Assembly: GCA_947501045.1 (NCBI GenBank)
Contig: CANMUI010000001.1
Coordinates: forward strand, 620,001-684,000
Length of the DNA: 64,000 nt
Direction: 5' to 3'
Origin: an uncultured Psychrobacter sp.
Lineage (GTDB): Bacteria > Pseudomonadota > Gammaproteobacteria > Pseudomonadales > Moraxellaceae
Made by a program: the position numbers and the translations under genes. The notes beneath the pieces are model-generated. The model was not told the origin of the DNA. It worked only from the letters and a program-made list of their open reading frames with translations, and ran no database searches. Shown one piece after another: positions 16,781 to 26,185 of the stretch; position 1 is the stretch's first letter; each line of letters opens with the position of its first letter.

Positions 16781-17950
16781 ATGTCAGAGTATAAATACAC
16801 ACCCACCACCCCCAAAGTAAACCGCTCTAGACTGAGTATATGGATAGCCTTGGTTGGTATTATTGCCTTGATCACCTGGGCATCATTTGCCAAAATTAAT
16901 CAGGTAACACGTGCTCAAGCAACGGTCATCGCCAGTGCTCGTACGCAAGAGATCCAAGCATCAGAAGGCGGGGTATTGACAGAGCTTGCTGTGGTTGAAG
17001 GGCAAGAAGTAAAACAAGGTCAATTATTGGTCGTATTAGAAGAAGAACGTGCCAAAGCGGCACTGGATAACACTGCTGCTAAAACGGCGGCGCTAAAAAC
17101 TAAACTTACCCGCCTAAACGCTGAAATATTCGAAACCGATCTTGTGTTCTCCGACGACGTAAAAAACTACCCTGAATACGTGCAGAATCAAACCGCTCTG
17201 TATAATCGCCGCCGCCAAGCAATCAATGAAGACGTCTCCTCACTACAGAAAATACTCGTCCTTGCCAAGCAAGAGCTAAATATGAACGAGCCATTGTTAG
17301 CCTATGGTGATGTGAGCCGAGCAGATGTGATTAAATTGCAACGTCAAGTGGCCGATATCGAAGCTCAAATCAGTAATAAGCGTAACAAATACTTTGAAGA
17401 AGCGCAGTCTGAGATGACACGGACGCAAGAAGAGCTAGATGCTGAGCTTGAACAACTGCGTGATCGCACCCAAGTGCTACAAGAAAAGCGCCTAATGGCA
17501 CCCACAGAAGGTAAGGTCAAAAACATCAACGTGACAACTATAGGCGGGGTAGTAAAACCTGGTGAGATCATCATGCAAATACTACCGACGAGTAGTGATC
17601 TGGTGGTAGAAGCCAAAGTAAGTACTACAGATATTGCTTATGTCAAAAAAGGTCAAGAGGCAGTAGTCAAACTAGATGCCTACGACTATTCAATCTTTGG
17701 CGCAATGGAAGGTACAGTCAGCTACATCAGCCCTGATACGCTAATGGAGCAGACCGCTCAAGGAGAAGAGCCTTATTACCGAGTGCTCATCGTTATCACA
17801 GGTGCAGAGTTTGATGGTCGGCAAGACGAGATTGTCATCAAACCGGGTATGACAGCGTCCGTTGACATCAAAGCACTTGAGCGAACCGTATTATCTTATC
17901 TGACTAAGCCAATTACCAAGACATTGTCAGAAGGAATGGGGGAGCGTTAA
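16781..17950 (+). CDS. HlyD-family membrane-fusion protein of the type I secretion system
   Basis: A 389-residue adaptor with one N-terminal transmembrane helix (about 20-40), a biotinyl-lipoyl half motif (ASEGGVLTELAVVEGQEVKQG), a long coiled coil (about 95-240) and a beta-barrel C-terminus (TDIAYVKKGQEAVVKLDAY). It links the inner-membrane ABC transporter to the outer-membrane channel. It is the last gene of the export operon; a terminator follows at 17986-18015, so the RTX gene and its small neighbours are probably transcribed separately. Confidence 0.92.
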   Translation: MSEYKYTPTTPKVNRSRLSIWIALVGIIALITWASFAKINQVTRAQATVIASARTQEIQASEGGVLTELAVVEGQEVKQGQLLVVLEEERAKAALDNTAAKTAALKTKLTRLNAEIFETDLVFSDDVKNYPEYVQNQTALYNRRRQAINEDVSSLQKILVLAKQELNMNEPLLAYGDVSRADVIKLQRQVADIEAQISNKRNKYFEEAQSEMTRTQEELDAELEQLRDRTQVLQEKRLMAPTEGKVKNINVTTIGGVVKPGEIIMQILPTSSDLVVEAKVSTTDIAYVKKGQEAVVKLDAYDYSIFGAMEGTVSYISPDTLMEQTAQGEEPYYRVLIVITGAEFDGRQDEIVIKPGMTASVDIKALERTVLSYLTKPITKTLSEGMGER

Positions 17951-17985
17951 AAATATTCCTAACACTCATTAATTTGAATCAAAAG

Positions 17986-18015
17986 TACCGTTGACCAGGT
18001 TCAGCGGTATTTTTC
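17986..18015 (+). terminator. terminator after the secretion operon
   Basis: TACCGTTGA (17986-17994) pairs with TCAGCGGTA (18001-18009, one G-T pair) and is followed by a run of five T. Confidence 0.7.
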
Positions 18016-18218
18016 TATTAAATGATTTTGTTTGGCTTTACAAGCAAAAATCTCACTGCTCAAAGCTCCTCTCTAGCACTCCATTTCTTGAAAGTACCTA
18101 GTAGAAATAACGTCAAATCAAACCATCAATATCTAACGCAAAAAACTAATAAAAAACTGTACATTTGTACGAACAATTGTTATTTTAAATTACCGATTAT
18201 CTGAAAAGAACGCCACTA

Positions 18219-18434
18219 ATGCGAAAATTAGCTGATATTTATAAGAAAAACCTAGTCACAAGTATAGTGATTACGCTTATTGTGGCTACTCTACCTGCCT
18301 GTGACAAAATTTCTTCCGAACACATAGAAGCCATCACCCAAGACAAATACCCTGTAGCAGATGTAGCAAACATGCTAGATGATCCGTTAAGAGCACTTCT
18401 AAAGTTCAATAACTTTAAAGAGATACCATGCTAG
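18219..18434 (+). CDS. small predicted lipoprotein upstream of the RTX gene
   Basis: A 71-residue protein with a basic start, a hydrophobic stretch (VTSIVITLIVATLP) and a lipobox-like LPAC (Cys about 28), so it is probably lipidated and exported. The mature part is about 43 residues. Its stop overlaps the start of the next gene by 7 nt, pointing to co-translation. No family is recognised. In Neisseria the lipoprotein FrpD is encoded just upstream of frpC and binds FrpC; this protein occupies a similar place but is far smaller and shows no visible similarity. Confidence 0.55.
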   Translation: MRKLADIYKKNLVTSIVITLIVATLPACDKISSEHIEAITQDKYPVADVANMLDDPLRALLKFNNFKEIPC

Positions 18435-18979
18435 AAAAATTCAGAAACAAATCTTCATCGCAAAAATTTGACACTATTTTAAATGCACTATTTATAACTT
18501 TTTTCATTGCGTGGAATTTTTTGGATTGGCAAGGTAGAGGTCTACCGCGAGAACCAGAGCTTCATTACAGTGAAGGAATAATAGCTGATACAGAATTTAG
18601 TATAGCATTACAGTCTCTTAATAATCCGAATCAGCTAACCTTATATGGTTGCAGTTATAATGTATTTAATTTTGCCATATCTGGATCCTGTATGGGTCGG
18701 AAATATCTTGAACCTAGAATTGGCAAGAATGCAAAAATTGGCTGGTATTATCAGCCAAGCTTCTTGGGCAACTCAATTAAATTACCGCAACTAGTAAGTT
18801 TAGAAGTGGAAGGGGCAGATGAAGATCTTCAAATAACCTATGAAGATACTAAAAAACTAATTTTTAAATCAAATATGTTAAGAGGATCAATTTCATTGTT
18901 CGGAGGTTTGGGTTTTATTCTTTTTATGACAAAACTTAATAGTTTGATCAATCGTCCCATTCTATACAAAGAAAAGTAA
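18428..18979 (+). CDS. small membrane protein upstream of the RTX gene, unknown function
   Basis: A 183-residue protein with an N-terminal transmembrane helix (about 17-35, ILNALFITFFIAWNFLDW) and a second near the C-terminus (about 155-172, ISLFGGLGFILFMTKL). Between them is a domain of about 110 residues, probably periplasmic, with two cysteines (YGCSYNVFNFAISGSCMG) that could form a disulphide. It overlaps the lipoprotein gene and ends 43 nt before the RTX gene, suggesting one transcription unit. No family is recognised; a role in holding, sensing or neutralising the RTX protein is inference from position only. Confidence 0.6.
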   Translation: MLEKFRNKSSSQKFDTILNALFITFFIAWNFLDWQGRGLPREPELHYSEGIIADTEFSIALQSLNNPNQLTLYGCSYNVFNFAISGSCMGRKYLEPRIGKNAKIGWYYQPSFLGNSIKLPQLVSLEVEGADEDLQITYEDTKKLIFKSNMLRGSISLFGGLGFILFMTKLNSLINRPILYKEK

Positions 18980-19022
18980 TACTCATGAAAAACTAATTTT
19001 TATAACTCTATAGGACAAGATT

Positions 19023-22000
19023 ATGACTAGCACTTTAACCAATACTGTCAACCTAATAAGTAACACTCAAGCAGGTGGTGTTACTCTCAGCAATATTAAA
19101 TCTTTATATGAACCTAGTCTTGATTTTAATGGTGAGATTGCAAAAACAAGACCAATAGAAGTAGCTTCTACCGCTCAGTCCTTCGTAAGCTTAGGAGCAG
19201 GTGCAGTTCAAACTGGTTTATCAGCAGTTCAGGCTTATGAAGCACCACCGTCTGTCGGACCTCTAACAGCTTCACAAACAGCTTTAGCCAAAATAGGCGT
19301 TGCACTAGGAAAAGCTAACGCTTATATAGCAGCAGCTGGAGCAGTTATAGATGGATTCAAGGTAGGCTCGGATATATTGAATCCAAATGAACAAGCTAAA
19401 TTAAGTGACGGACTTAGCCTTTTAGGTAATGCAGCAGCAGCTATAGCATTAGCTGCTGGCACAGCAGCAGCTGTAGGAGTTACTGTAGTTGGTGGTGTCG
19501 CTTTATCACCCATTCTAATCTTAGGTGCCACTGCCGTTGCTATTGCAGCAACTGGAGCCAGCTTATACGTAGCCAATACGGATCCAGATCAAGGGCTATA
19601 TGATACTTTAAATGATTTGGCAGTTAACGGCCTTGGTGATGCTGGTACTTGGCTAGCTGACCAGATTTTGGATGCCCCCGATACTTTGAATTCTTTGGTA
19701 GTTGATGGGCTTGGTGACACTGGAGATTGGTTAGCCAATCAAATTTTAGATTTGTTTGATCCTGATAGGAATAACATGCCCGACTGGGCAAAAGACTTAG
19801 CAGATACTACCTATCGCATTGAATATTATGACCCTATTGCCTTAGATATTAATGGCGATGGTATAATCAACACAGTTGATGAAAACGATTATAACGGTGC
19901 TTTATTTGATCATGATGGTGATGGTATACGTACTGCTAGCGGCTGGGTAACAGCAGAAGATGGGATTTTAGTAAGAGATATTAATGGCAATGGCATCATT
20001 GATGATGGTTCAGAGCTTTTTGGTGACAATACTATATTGAATGACGGTAGCCGTGCTAATACTGGGTTTGCTGCGCTAGCCGATTTGGACAGCAATGCTG
20101 ATGGAGTAATAGATGCAGTTGATGAGCACTTTAGTGAACTCAAAGTATGGCAAGATAAAAATGGAGATGGAATTAGTACAGCAGATGAACTGATTAGTCT
20201 AACTCAAGCAGGTATTACCAGTATAAATGTGACTGATAGCGAAGAGATTAACCAACGTGTAGATGGTGGATTGATCAAGTCACAAAATACTTTTACTAAG
20301 TCTGATGGCAGCACTAGTGTGGTTGCTGATATTGACTTTAAGAGCGATGGTATATATTCAAAATATACTGAAATATTGGAAGTTAGTGAAAGTATTGCCA
20401 ATCTTCCTAATGTTCAGGGTTATGGCAGATTAGCTGATCTTCAACAAGCGGCTATGAGATCGCCTACATTGGCGAGTTCGTTAGAGCAGTATGCAAGTAT
20501 GACTAGTCGTGAGGACCAAAAAGCGGCTCTAGATGATATTATGACAGAGTGGATGAATACTGATCCTTCTTATAGTTCAGATGCTAGGATAGAACTGGTT
20601 AATCAGGAAACAGTGGAATGGCGTCAGTCAGATGACTCTACAAATGTAATTCGTTTGAGACGAGGTCAGGAAATTCCAGAGTATCTTACTAGAATTAAAG
20701 AAGATCTTCCACCACCTAATTATGCTAGCGAAGAAGTCGAAAATCAAATTAGATTTGCCGAGTCAATAAGTGCGCATACAGCAAGAGATATTTATTATCA
20801 AATTCGCGGTGATGAGACTGCTCCACTCTTAAACCTATACACTCAAGTTAAAGATAAACTGTATTTCAGCTTGCTCAATCAAACCATACTAAAACCATAT
20901 CTAGATGCACTGAGTAGCAGCTCTAATTCAACGCAAGACTTATCTAATGTAGAAACATTGTTTATCAACAATTACCAAAATGATGCTCTAGGCGCTCTAG
21001 AAGACTTGAAAGACCTTTTAACTTTAAATGGTAAAACGGTTAGTAATGCTGGCTGGTCAAATGGTTTTATTCTTTTCAATCAATGGTACTCTGAATTGTC
21101 AGAGACAGATCCAGAAGGGCTGAATGCAATAGTTCAAGAAACTGATATTTTGTTAGATAATGGTACTAATGATAACGACTTTAGATATATATCAAATGCT
21201 ATAGAAGGTACGTTCAATACAGGAAACGGCGAGGATACTGTTGTTATAGGAGCTGATGAAGGGATAAAAGTAAATACTGGTTTAGGAGATGATGTCATTG
21301 TTTCAGGAATTGGTAATGACACACTAGAAGGCGGCGCTGGATTCAATACTTACATTCTGTCTAAAGGCAGTGGTAAAGATACGATTGTTTATGACTATCA
21401 AGGGGTGGGATTTGAAAAAATAAACTTCGTAGATACCGATTTTAGTGAAGTGAGTTTTTACCAAAAAAATAATGATTTAATCATTCAATATGGAGAAGAA
21501 CAGGTCACTATTGTTAATGCACTACTAGATCAGGCAACAAAACCTGTACTATTAACCTTTTCTGATAAAATTTTATTTATAGATCAAGTTGTTGAGCAGC
21601 CTTTACAAAACTTATTAACAGATGATAATGAGATAATTGATGGGTGGCGCAGACATGATCTTATAACAGGTGATGCGCAGAATAATAAAATATACGCTAA
21701 AGATGGTGATGATTATATTAACGCAAAGCAAGGCGATGATTATATTGACGGTGGTACAGGAAATAACACTTATTCGTTTAACGTAGCCGATGGAAAAGAC
21801 ACTATTAGGTATGCTAGTACGGGCGAAGGTATTGATACAGTATTATTAGAGACAGTACAGTTAGTAGATATTAGTCTAATCAAAAATAACAATAATCTTG
21901 TTATCCAATATTCAGAAAGTGATTCTATTACTTTGGTTGGTGCATTAGATCCAAATTCTACTAAGAGTATGAATTTTAAATTTATAGACAGTGAAATAAC

Positions 22001-25000
22001 TTTAGCAGAGCTGCTACTCACTCCTATTAGCAATAATACTTTAGAAGATAGCTCTGAATACATTTACGGATGGCAAGGTGCAGATAGCATTATAGGAGAC
22101 GATACTAGCAATGCTATCTATGGTTATGCTGGAGATGATATCTTAGAAGGTATGGCAGGTAGTGATTATCTTGATGGAGATACTGGCAATAACACTTACG
22201 TGTTTAACGTAAACGATGGGCAAGATATCATCAATTATGATTATAGACAGACTGAAGCTACAGATACTATTGTATTAAATGGAATAAACTCTGATGAAAT
22301 TTCTTTGTTTAAACAAGGTGATAGCTTACTAATAAAGTATGGCACCGAAGATACTATTGTATTGAATAACGCTCTACTTCTAGAGGCCGTCAAGCCTATA
22401 CAAATCCAAACTAACGATAAAACCATTAATTTGTCTGAGCTACTTGAGACATCATTGAATAATATAGACTCTACTCTACCAAGTATTCAGGGCTGGAGAA
22501 ACTCTGACAATCTTGTAGGTGATAGCAGTTCTAATTTAATAGAAGGTTTTGCAGGTGTTGATTATATAACTGGAAATCAAGGTAGTGACATACTAATAGG
22601 TGGTGAAGGACAAGACACTTATTACTTCTCATTAGGTGATGGCATAGATACGATTCAAGAAAATGATTATGCTAGTGAAATAAGCCATATTAAGTTCACT
22701 GATATTAACGCATCAGATGTTCAAGCAGTAACCTTTGACGGTGATGATCTTATTGTCCAATACGGCGCTACCGATAAACTTATACTAAAGAACTATATTG
22801 CCAACTCGTTAGACTCTACATTAAGTGTGCAATTCGCTGATGGAACGCAATGGTCAAATCAAGATCTAATGGCACAAGTGACCTTTGAAGGTAATGAGAA
22901 TGCGGATGTTATAAATGGCACACTAAACGATCGTATTAACATTATAAATGCTTACGACGGTAATGATACCGTACATGGCAATCAAACTGCCAAAAATAAT
23001 ATTGATGGTGGTGCTGGTTGGGATGAGCTGCATGGTGGTGATAATGTCGATACTATACGTGGTGGTACAGGTGAAGACTTTATTTACGGTAATGCGGGTG
23101 CAGACAATATAAATGGTGAAGATGGTCACGATACGCTATTTGGTGGTGCGGGTGATGACTATATTCAAGGTGGAAAAGGAAATGATTGGCTACAAGGAGA
23201 TGAGGGCGCAGATACCTTAATCGGTGGTTTAGGAGACGACACATATGATGTCGACGATCTTGACAACTTTATTGAGAATGCTGACGAAGGTTATGATGCA
23301 ATCTTCATTGAAGACAGTTTTAATCTTGAAGGCACTAACCTTGAAGAAATTCACTTAAAAGGCAGTGGTAACTTTAATATTACTGGTGATGCCAATGACA
23401 ATGGTTTATATGGTAATTCAGGCAATAATATTTTAGATGGTAAGAGCGGCGCGGATATTATGAGTGGTGGTGCTGGCGATGACTACTACATTGTTAACCA
23501 TTATGAAAAACTCATTACTAATAGTGACGGAACCACAATGCGTCAGCGTGGAGACCAAGTTGTCGAAGGGAATCTTCATGGAAACTATGTCTCTGGTGAT
23601 TCAGGTGGTAATGATACTGTAGAACAATGGGATGATCATCGTTTCTATAGTCAAGATGATATGGGGAATTGGGTAGATACAGGGAGCTATCATCACTTAC
23701 AAAGAAATGTTGAAAACCTTATTCTAAAAGGCGACGCTAAAACAGCGTTTGGTAATGATCTTGATAATACTATTACGCTCAATGAACAAAGCAATTTTGT
23801 GAATGGCTTGGGTGGTAATGACACCATTATTTACAAAAAAGGCGGTGGTAAAGATACTATCAGTGTCACTGACAATGTAGAGGCAGTTGATACCTTAGTC
23901 ATTCAAGGCTACTCTCAAGAGCAATCCTCGTTCACTCGCGAACAAGATAGCCTGATGATTCGCTTTGCAGGTAGTAATGAGCATATCTGGATTTCTGACT
24001 ATTTTAAAGCTGCGCAGGCTGAAGCCCAAGTTCCGATTCCAGATGAAGAGGCAATGTTTGTTGATTTAGAGTCAGAAAATCTGCCTATCGATGACCTCCC
24101 AACATTGATGAGCGACAACAAAATTGATCGCATTGTCTTTGACAACAACGGGGAACAAATCGTCCTCACTCAGCAAGATATTGATGCTGCAATCATAGAC
24201 CGAGCAGATAACCATGCACCTACTGTCAATAAATACCCAGAAGCTATTACTATTAACGATGACGACAGCCTAAACGTTCAATTCGATGCTGACACCATTG
24301 TCGATCAAGATGCTTGGGACTCAAGCCTTAGCTACCGTATCACTTTAGCCGATCAGAATACTGATGGCAGTTATCAGGACATTCCTGATTGGCTAAGCTT
24401 TGATGCCGATACCCGTACGCTGACGGGTAGTCCAACGGTCGATAGTATTGGCAACTACTCGTTCATACTATGGGCAGGCGACCTCTTTGGCACGAGTGCA
24501 GGTGCTTATCTGACCGTTACTGTCCACTCAAGCCAACCCGTTAATACGCCTGACAACCCAACACCAACGGATCCAGAAACGCCTACAGATGACACCGACT
24601 TATCGGGTGACAACATATTGACAGACACTTCTGGCGATGACCATCTGCAAGGAGGCGCTGGTAACGACACTTATATCTATACGGCAGGTAGGGATGTTAT
24701 CACCGACACTCACGGTATAGATACACTGACCTTTAGTAATGGTATCACCTTTAGTCAAGTGGGTTCTGGGTTGAACAAATCAGGTAATGACTTAGTTCTG
24801 CGTGTTAATGGTAGTACAGATAACCAAGTCACGCTTGAAGACTATTTTATCAATGGCGATAGTATTATTGAGACCATTAGCTTTGAGACAGGCGGTAGCA
24901 TCTCGCACGAGCAAATTTTTGGTCTATTCGGCATCGCGATACCAGCAGCTAGCGCTCCTACGCCATCAAAGCCTGAAACACCCACTGACCCAGAGATACC

Positions 25001-25976
25001 TACAGGAGACACTGATCTATCAGGTGACAACACCATAACGGATACTACAAATGACGACCAACTAGAAGGTGGCAGAGGTAATGACACGTATATCTATAGC
25101 GCTGGTAAAGATACCATCGTTGATACGCATGGGATAGATGAGATTATCTTTAGCAATGGTATTACCTACAATCAGGTTGGTTCAGGACTAATGAGTTTAG
25201 GCAATGATCTTATTCTGCGAGTCAATGGTGATGCTAATAATCAAGTGACTATCAAAGACTACTTTAGTAATGGTGATAGTATTATTGAGACCATTAGCTT
25301 TGAGACTGGAGGCAGTATCTCACATGAGCAAATCTTTGGCTTGTTCGGTAAAGCTATACCAGAATCTACACCTGCTGGCGATACCACACCAGATGTGCCT
25401 ACTAACAGTGATGGAACCGCAGACATTTTAGGTACAGATGCTAACGATCAACTTCAAGGGTCAGAAGTTGATAACAGACTTCAAGGTCTATCAGGCAATG
25501 ATCAGTTAGATGGAGGATTGGGTAATGACATCCTGATCGGTGGTAGTGGTAACGATCTATTAAAAGGCAATGCTGGCGATGATCTCTATTATTTCGAAGC
25601 AGGATTTGGTCAGGATATCATCGATAATACAGGTGGCGGTATCGATAACATCTATTTTGATGGTGTTGGCTTTAACCAAATAGCCAGTGGACTCATGCGT
25701 AGCAATGACGATCTGATTCTTAAAGTCAGTGGCACAGCAGATCAATTGACTATTGAAGACTTCTTTATGGGTGGAGAGTCTGCTGTAGGCAATCTTAGCT
25801 TTGCGTCTGGCGGAAGTATCAGTGCCGATCAGATATTTGGCGCTTATGGTATCAGTAACCCTAACCCCACTAACGAAACTAGTGCACAGCATCAAACTTC
25901 CTTGGGGATTATGTTAGATATGATGCAACAGCTTGATGAAAATAGTATGAATAATAGTGCTACTGATATTATTTAA
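19023..25976 (+). CDS. giant FrpC-like RTX protein with self-processing module
   Basis: A 2317-residue secreted calcium-binding protein. Order: hydrophobic Ala/Gly-rich segment (about 100-185); tandem 26-residue duplication (196-247); FrpC-type self-processing module (about 270-445) starting at the Asp270-Pro271 bond (YYDPIALDINGDG) with EF-hand-like loops (DHDGDGI, DINGNGI, DKNGDGIS); a 290-residue linker; four RTX-plus-trailing modules of about 140 residues (anchor positions 775, 915, 1057, 1198); a dense nonapeptide block (about 1290-1412); a cadherin-like Ig domain (about 1728-1838); three more RTX modules (anchors about 1881, 2020, 2186); and an uncleaved C-terminal secretion region. In Neisseria FrpC, calcium triggers cleavage at the Asp-Pro bond and the new aspartate end links to lysines of other proteins. 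No RtxC-type acyltransferase gene is nearby, arguing against an acylated haemolysin. Likely exported by the upstream system; adhesin or effector role is inference. Confidence 0.9.
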   Translation: MTSTLTNTVNLISNTQAGGVTLSNIKSLYEPSLDFNGEIAKTRPIEVASTAQSFVSLGAGAVQTGLSAVQAYEAPPSVGPLTASQTALAKIGVALGKANAYIAAAGAVIDGFKVGSDILNPNEQAKLSDGLSLLGNAAAAIALAAGTAAAVGVTVVGGVALSPILILGATAVAIAATGASLYVANTDPDQGLYDTLNDLAVNGLGDAGTWLADQILDAPDTLNSLVVDGLGDTGDWLANQILDLFDPDRNNMPDWAKDLADTTYRIEYYDPIALDINGDGIINTVDENDYNGALFDHDGDGIRTASGWVTAEDGILVRDINGNGIIDDGSELFGDNTILNDGSRANTGFAALADLDSNADGVIDAVDEHFSELKVWQDKNGDGISTADELISLTQAGITSINVTDSEEINQRVDGGLIKSQNTFTKSDGSTSVVADIDFKSDGIYSKYTEILEVSESIANLPNVQGYGRLADLQQAAMRSPTLASSLEQYASMTSREDQKAALDDIMTEWMNTDPSYSSDARIELVNQETVEWRQSDDSTNVIRLRRGQEIPEYLTRIKEDLPPPNYASEEVENQIRFAESISAHTARDIYYQIRGDETAPLLNLYTQVKDKLYFSLLNQTILKPYLDALSSSSNSTQDLSNVETLFINNYQNDALGALEDLKDLLTLNGKTVSNAGWSNGFILFNQWYSELSETDPEGLNAIVQETDILLDNGTNDNDFRYISNAIEGTFNTGNGEDTVVIGADEGIKVNTGLGDDVIVSGIGNDTLEGGAGFNTYILSKGSGKDTIVYDYQGVGFEKINFVDTDFSEVSFYQKNNDLIIQYGEEQVTIVNALLDQATKPVLLTFSDKILFIDQVVEQPLQNLLTDDNEIIDGWRRHDLITGDAQNNKIYAKDGDDYINAKQGDDYIDGGTGNNTYSFNVADGKDTIRYASTGEGIDTVLLETVQLVDISLIKNNNNLVIQYSESDSITLVGALDPNSTKSMNFKFIDSEITLAELLLTPISNNTLEDSSEYIYGWQGADSIIGDDTSNAIYGYAGDDILEGMAGSDYLDGDTGNNTYVFNVNDGQDIINYDYRQTEATDTIVLNGINSDEISLFKQGDSLLIKYGTEDTIVLNNALLLEAVKPIQIQTNDKTINLSELLETSLNNIDSTLPSIQGWRNSDNLVGDSSSNLIEGFAGVDYITGNQGSDILIGGEGQDTYYFSLGDGIDTIQENDYASEISHIKFTDINASDVQAVTFDGDDLIVQYGATDKLILKNYIANSLDSTLSVQFADGTQWSNQDLMAQVTFEGNENADVINGTLNDRINIINAYDGNDTVHGNQTAKNNIDGGAGWDELHGGDNVDTIRGGTGEDFIYGNAGADNINGEDGHDTLFGGAGDDYIQGGKGNDWLQGDEGADTLIGGLGDDTYDVDDLDNFIENADEGYDAIFIEDSFNLEGTNLEEIHLKGSGNFNITGDANDNGLYGNSGNNILDGKSGADIMSGGAGDDYYIVNHYEKLITNSDGTTMRQRGDQVVEGNLHGNYVSGDSGGNDTVEQWDDHRFYSQDDMGNWVDTGSYHHLQRNVENLILKGDAKTAFGNDLDNTITLNEQSNFVNGLGGNDTIIYKKGGGKDTISVTDNVEAVDTLVIQGYSQEQSSFTREQDSLMIRFAGSNEHIWISDYFKAAQAEAQVPIPDEEAMFVDLESENLPIDDLPTLMSDNKIDRIVFDNNGEQIVLTQQDIDAAIIDRADNHAPTVNKYPEAITINDDDSLNVQFDADTIVDQDAWDSSLSYRITLADQNTDGSYQDIPDWLSFDADTRTLTGSPTVDSIGNYSFILWAGDLFGTSAGAYLTVTVHSSQPVNTPDNPTPTDPETPTDDTDLSGDNILTDTSGDDHLQGGAGNDTYIYTAGRDVITDTHGIDTLTFSNGITFSQVGSGLNKSGNDLVLRVNGSTDNQVTLEDYFINGDSIIETISFETGGSISHEQIFGLFGIAIPAASAPTPSKPETPTDPEIPTGDTDLSGDNTITDTTNDDQLEGGRGNDTYIYSAGKDTIVDTHGIDEIIFSNGITYNQVGSGLMSLGNDLILRVNGDANNQVTIKDYFSNGDSIIETISFETGGSISHEQIFGLFGKAIPESTPAGDTTPDVPTNSDGTADILGTDANDQLQGSEVDNRLQGLSGNDQLDGGLGNDILIGGSGNDLLKGNAGDDLYYFEAGFGQDIIDNTGGGIDNIYFDGVGFNQIASGLMRSNDDLILKVSGTADQLTIEDFFMGGESAVGNLSFASGGSISADQIFGAYGISNPNPTNETSAQHQTSLGIMLDMMQQLDENSMNNSATDII
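19608..19763 (+). repeat. tandem 78-bp (26-residue) duplication inside the RTX gene
   Basis: Residues 196-221 and 222-247 are two adjacent copies of an amphipathic unit (LNDLAVNGLGDAGTWLADQI and LNSLVVDGLGDTGDWLANQI, each plus a few residues), placed just before the self-processing module. Confidence 0.8.
24591..25363 (+). repeat. tandem 417-bp duplication at the 3' end of the RTX gene
   Basis: The module starting at 24591 (DTDLSGDN) is repeated from 25008 with a 417-nt (139-residue) offset. Parts are nearly identical at DNA level, for example GATAGTATTATTGAGACC in both, which suggests recent duplication or gene conversion. A third, more divergent copy follows to about 25860. Confidence 0.85.
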
Positions 25977-25996
25977 GTTGGTTCATGTCTAACTAC

Positions 25997-26034
25997 AATA
26001 AAGAAGGTCAATCTTGCGATTGACCTTCTTTATT
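25997..26034 (+). terminator. strong terminator after the RTX gene
   Basis: A perfect 17-bp stem (25997-26013 with 26018-26034) encloses a TTGC loop. The stem is A-rich at its start and T-rich at its end, so it can act in both directions; the minus-strand yeaR-like gene ends at 26186. Confidence 0.85.
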
Positions 26035-26185
26035 AATTAAGTAGACTAAACGTATAAAACGTTTCAAAAAACTGAGTTCAGTAGTTGAAAGCTAATATTC
26101 TTAAATAGAAATTGACAGTAGAGTCGATGTTAAAACACTATCAATTGACAGTACTTAAATTCTTATAGAATTTTTTAAACTATTC

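Noticed and set aside
18022..18204. 60-codon frame after the HlyD terminator
   Set aside because: No ribosome-binding site, unusual composition for a protein, directly after a terminator; probably chance.
21225..25860. CRISPR-like or non-coding repeat array
   Set aside because: The repeats are in-frame RTX and beta modules of one continuous coding sequence.
19023..25976. Acylated pore-forming haemolysin of the HlyA type
   Set aside because: No RtxC-type acyltransferase gene is adjacent, and the FrpC-type module and Ig-like domain point to a different RTX class; the hydrophobic N-terminal segment keeps a pore role possible.
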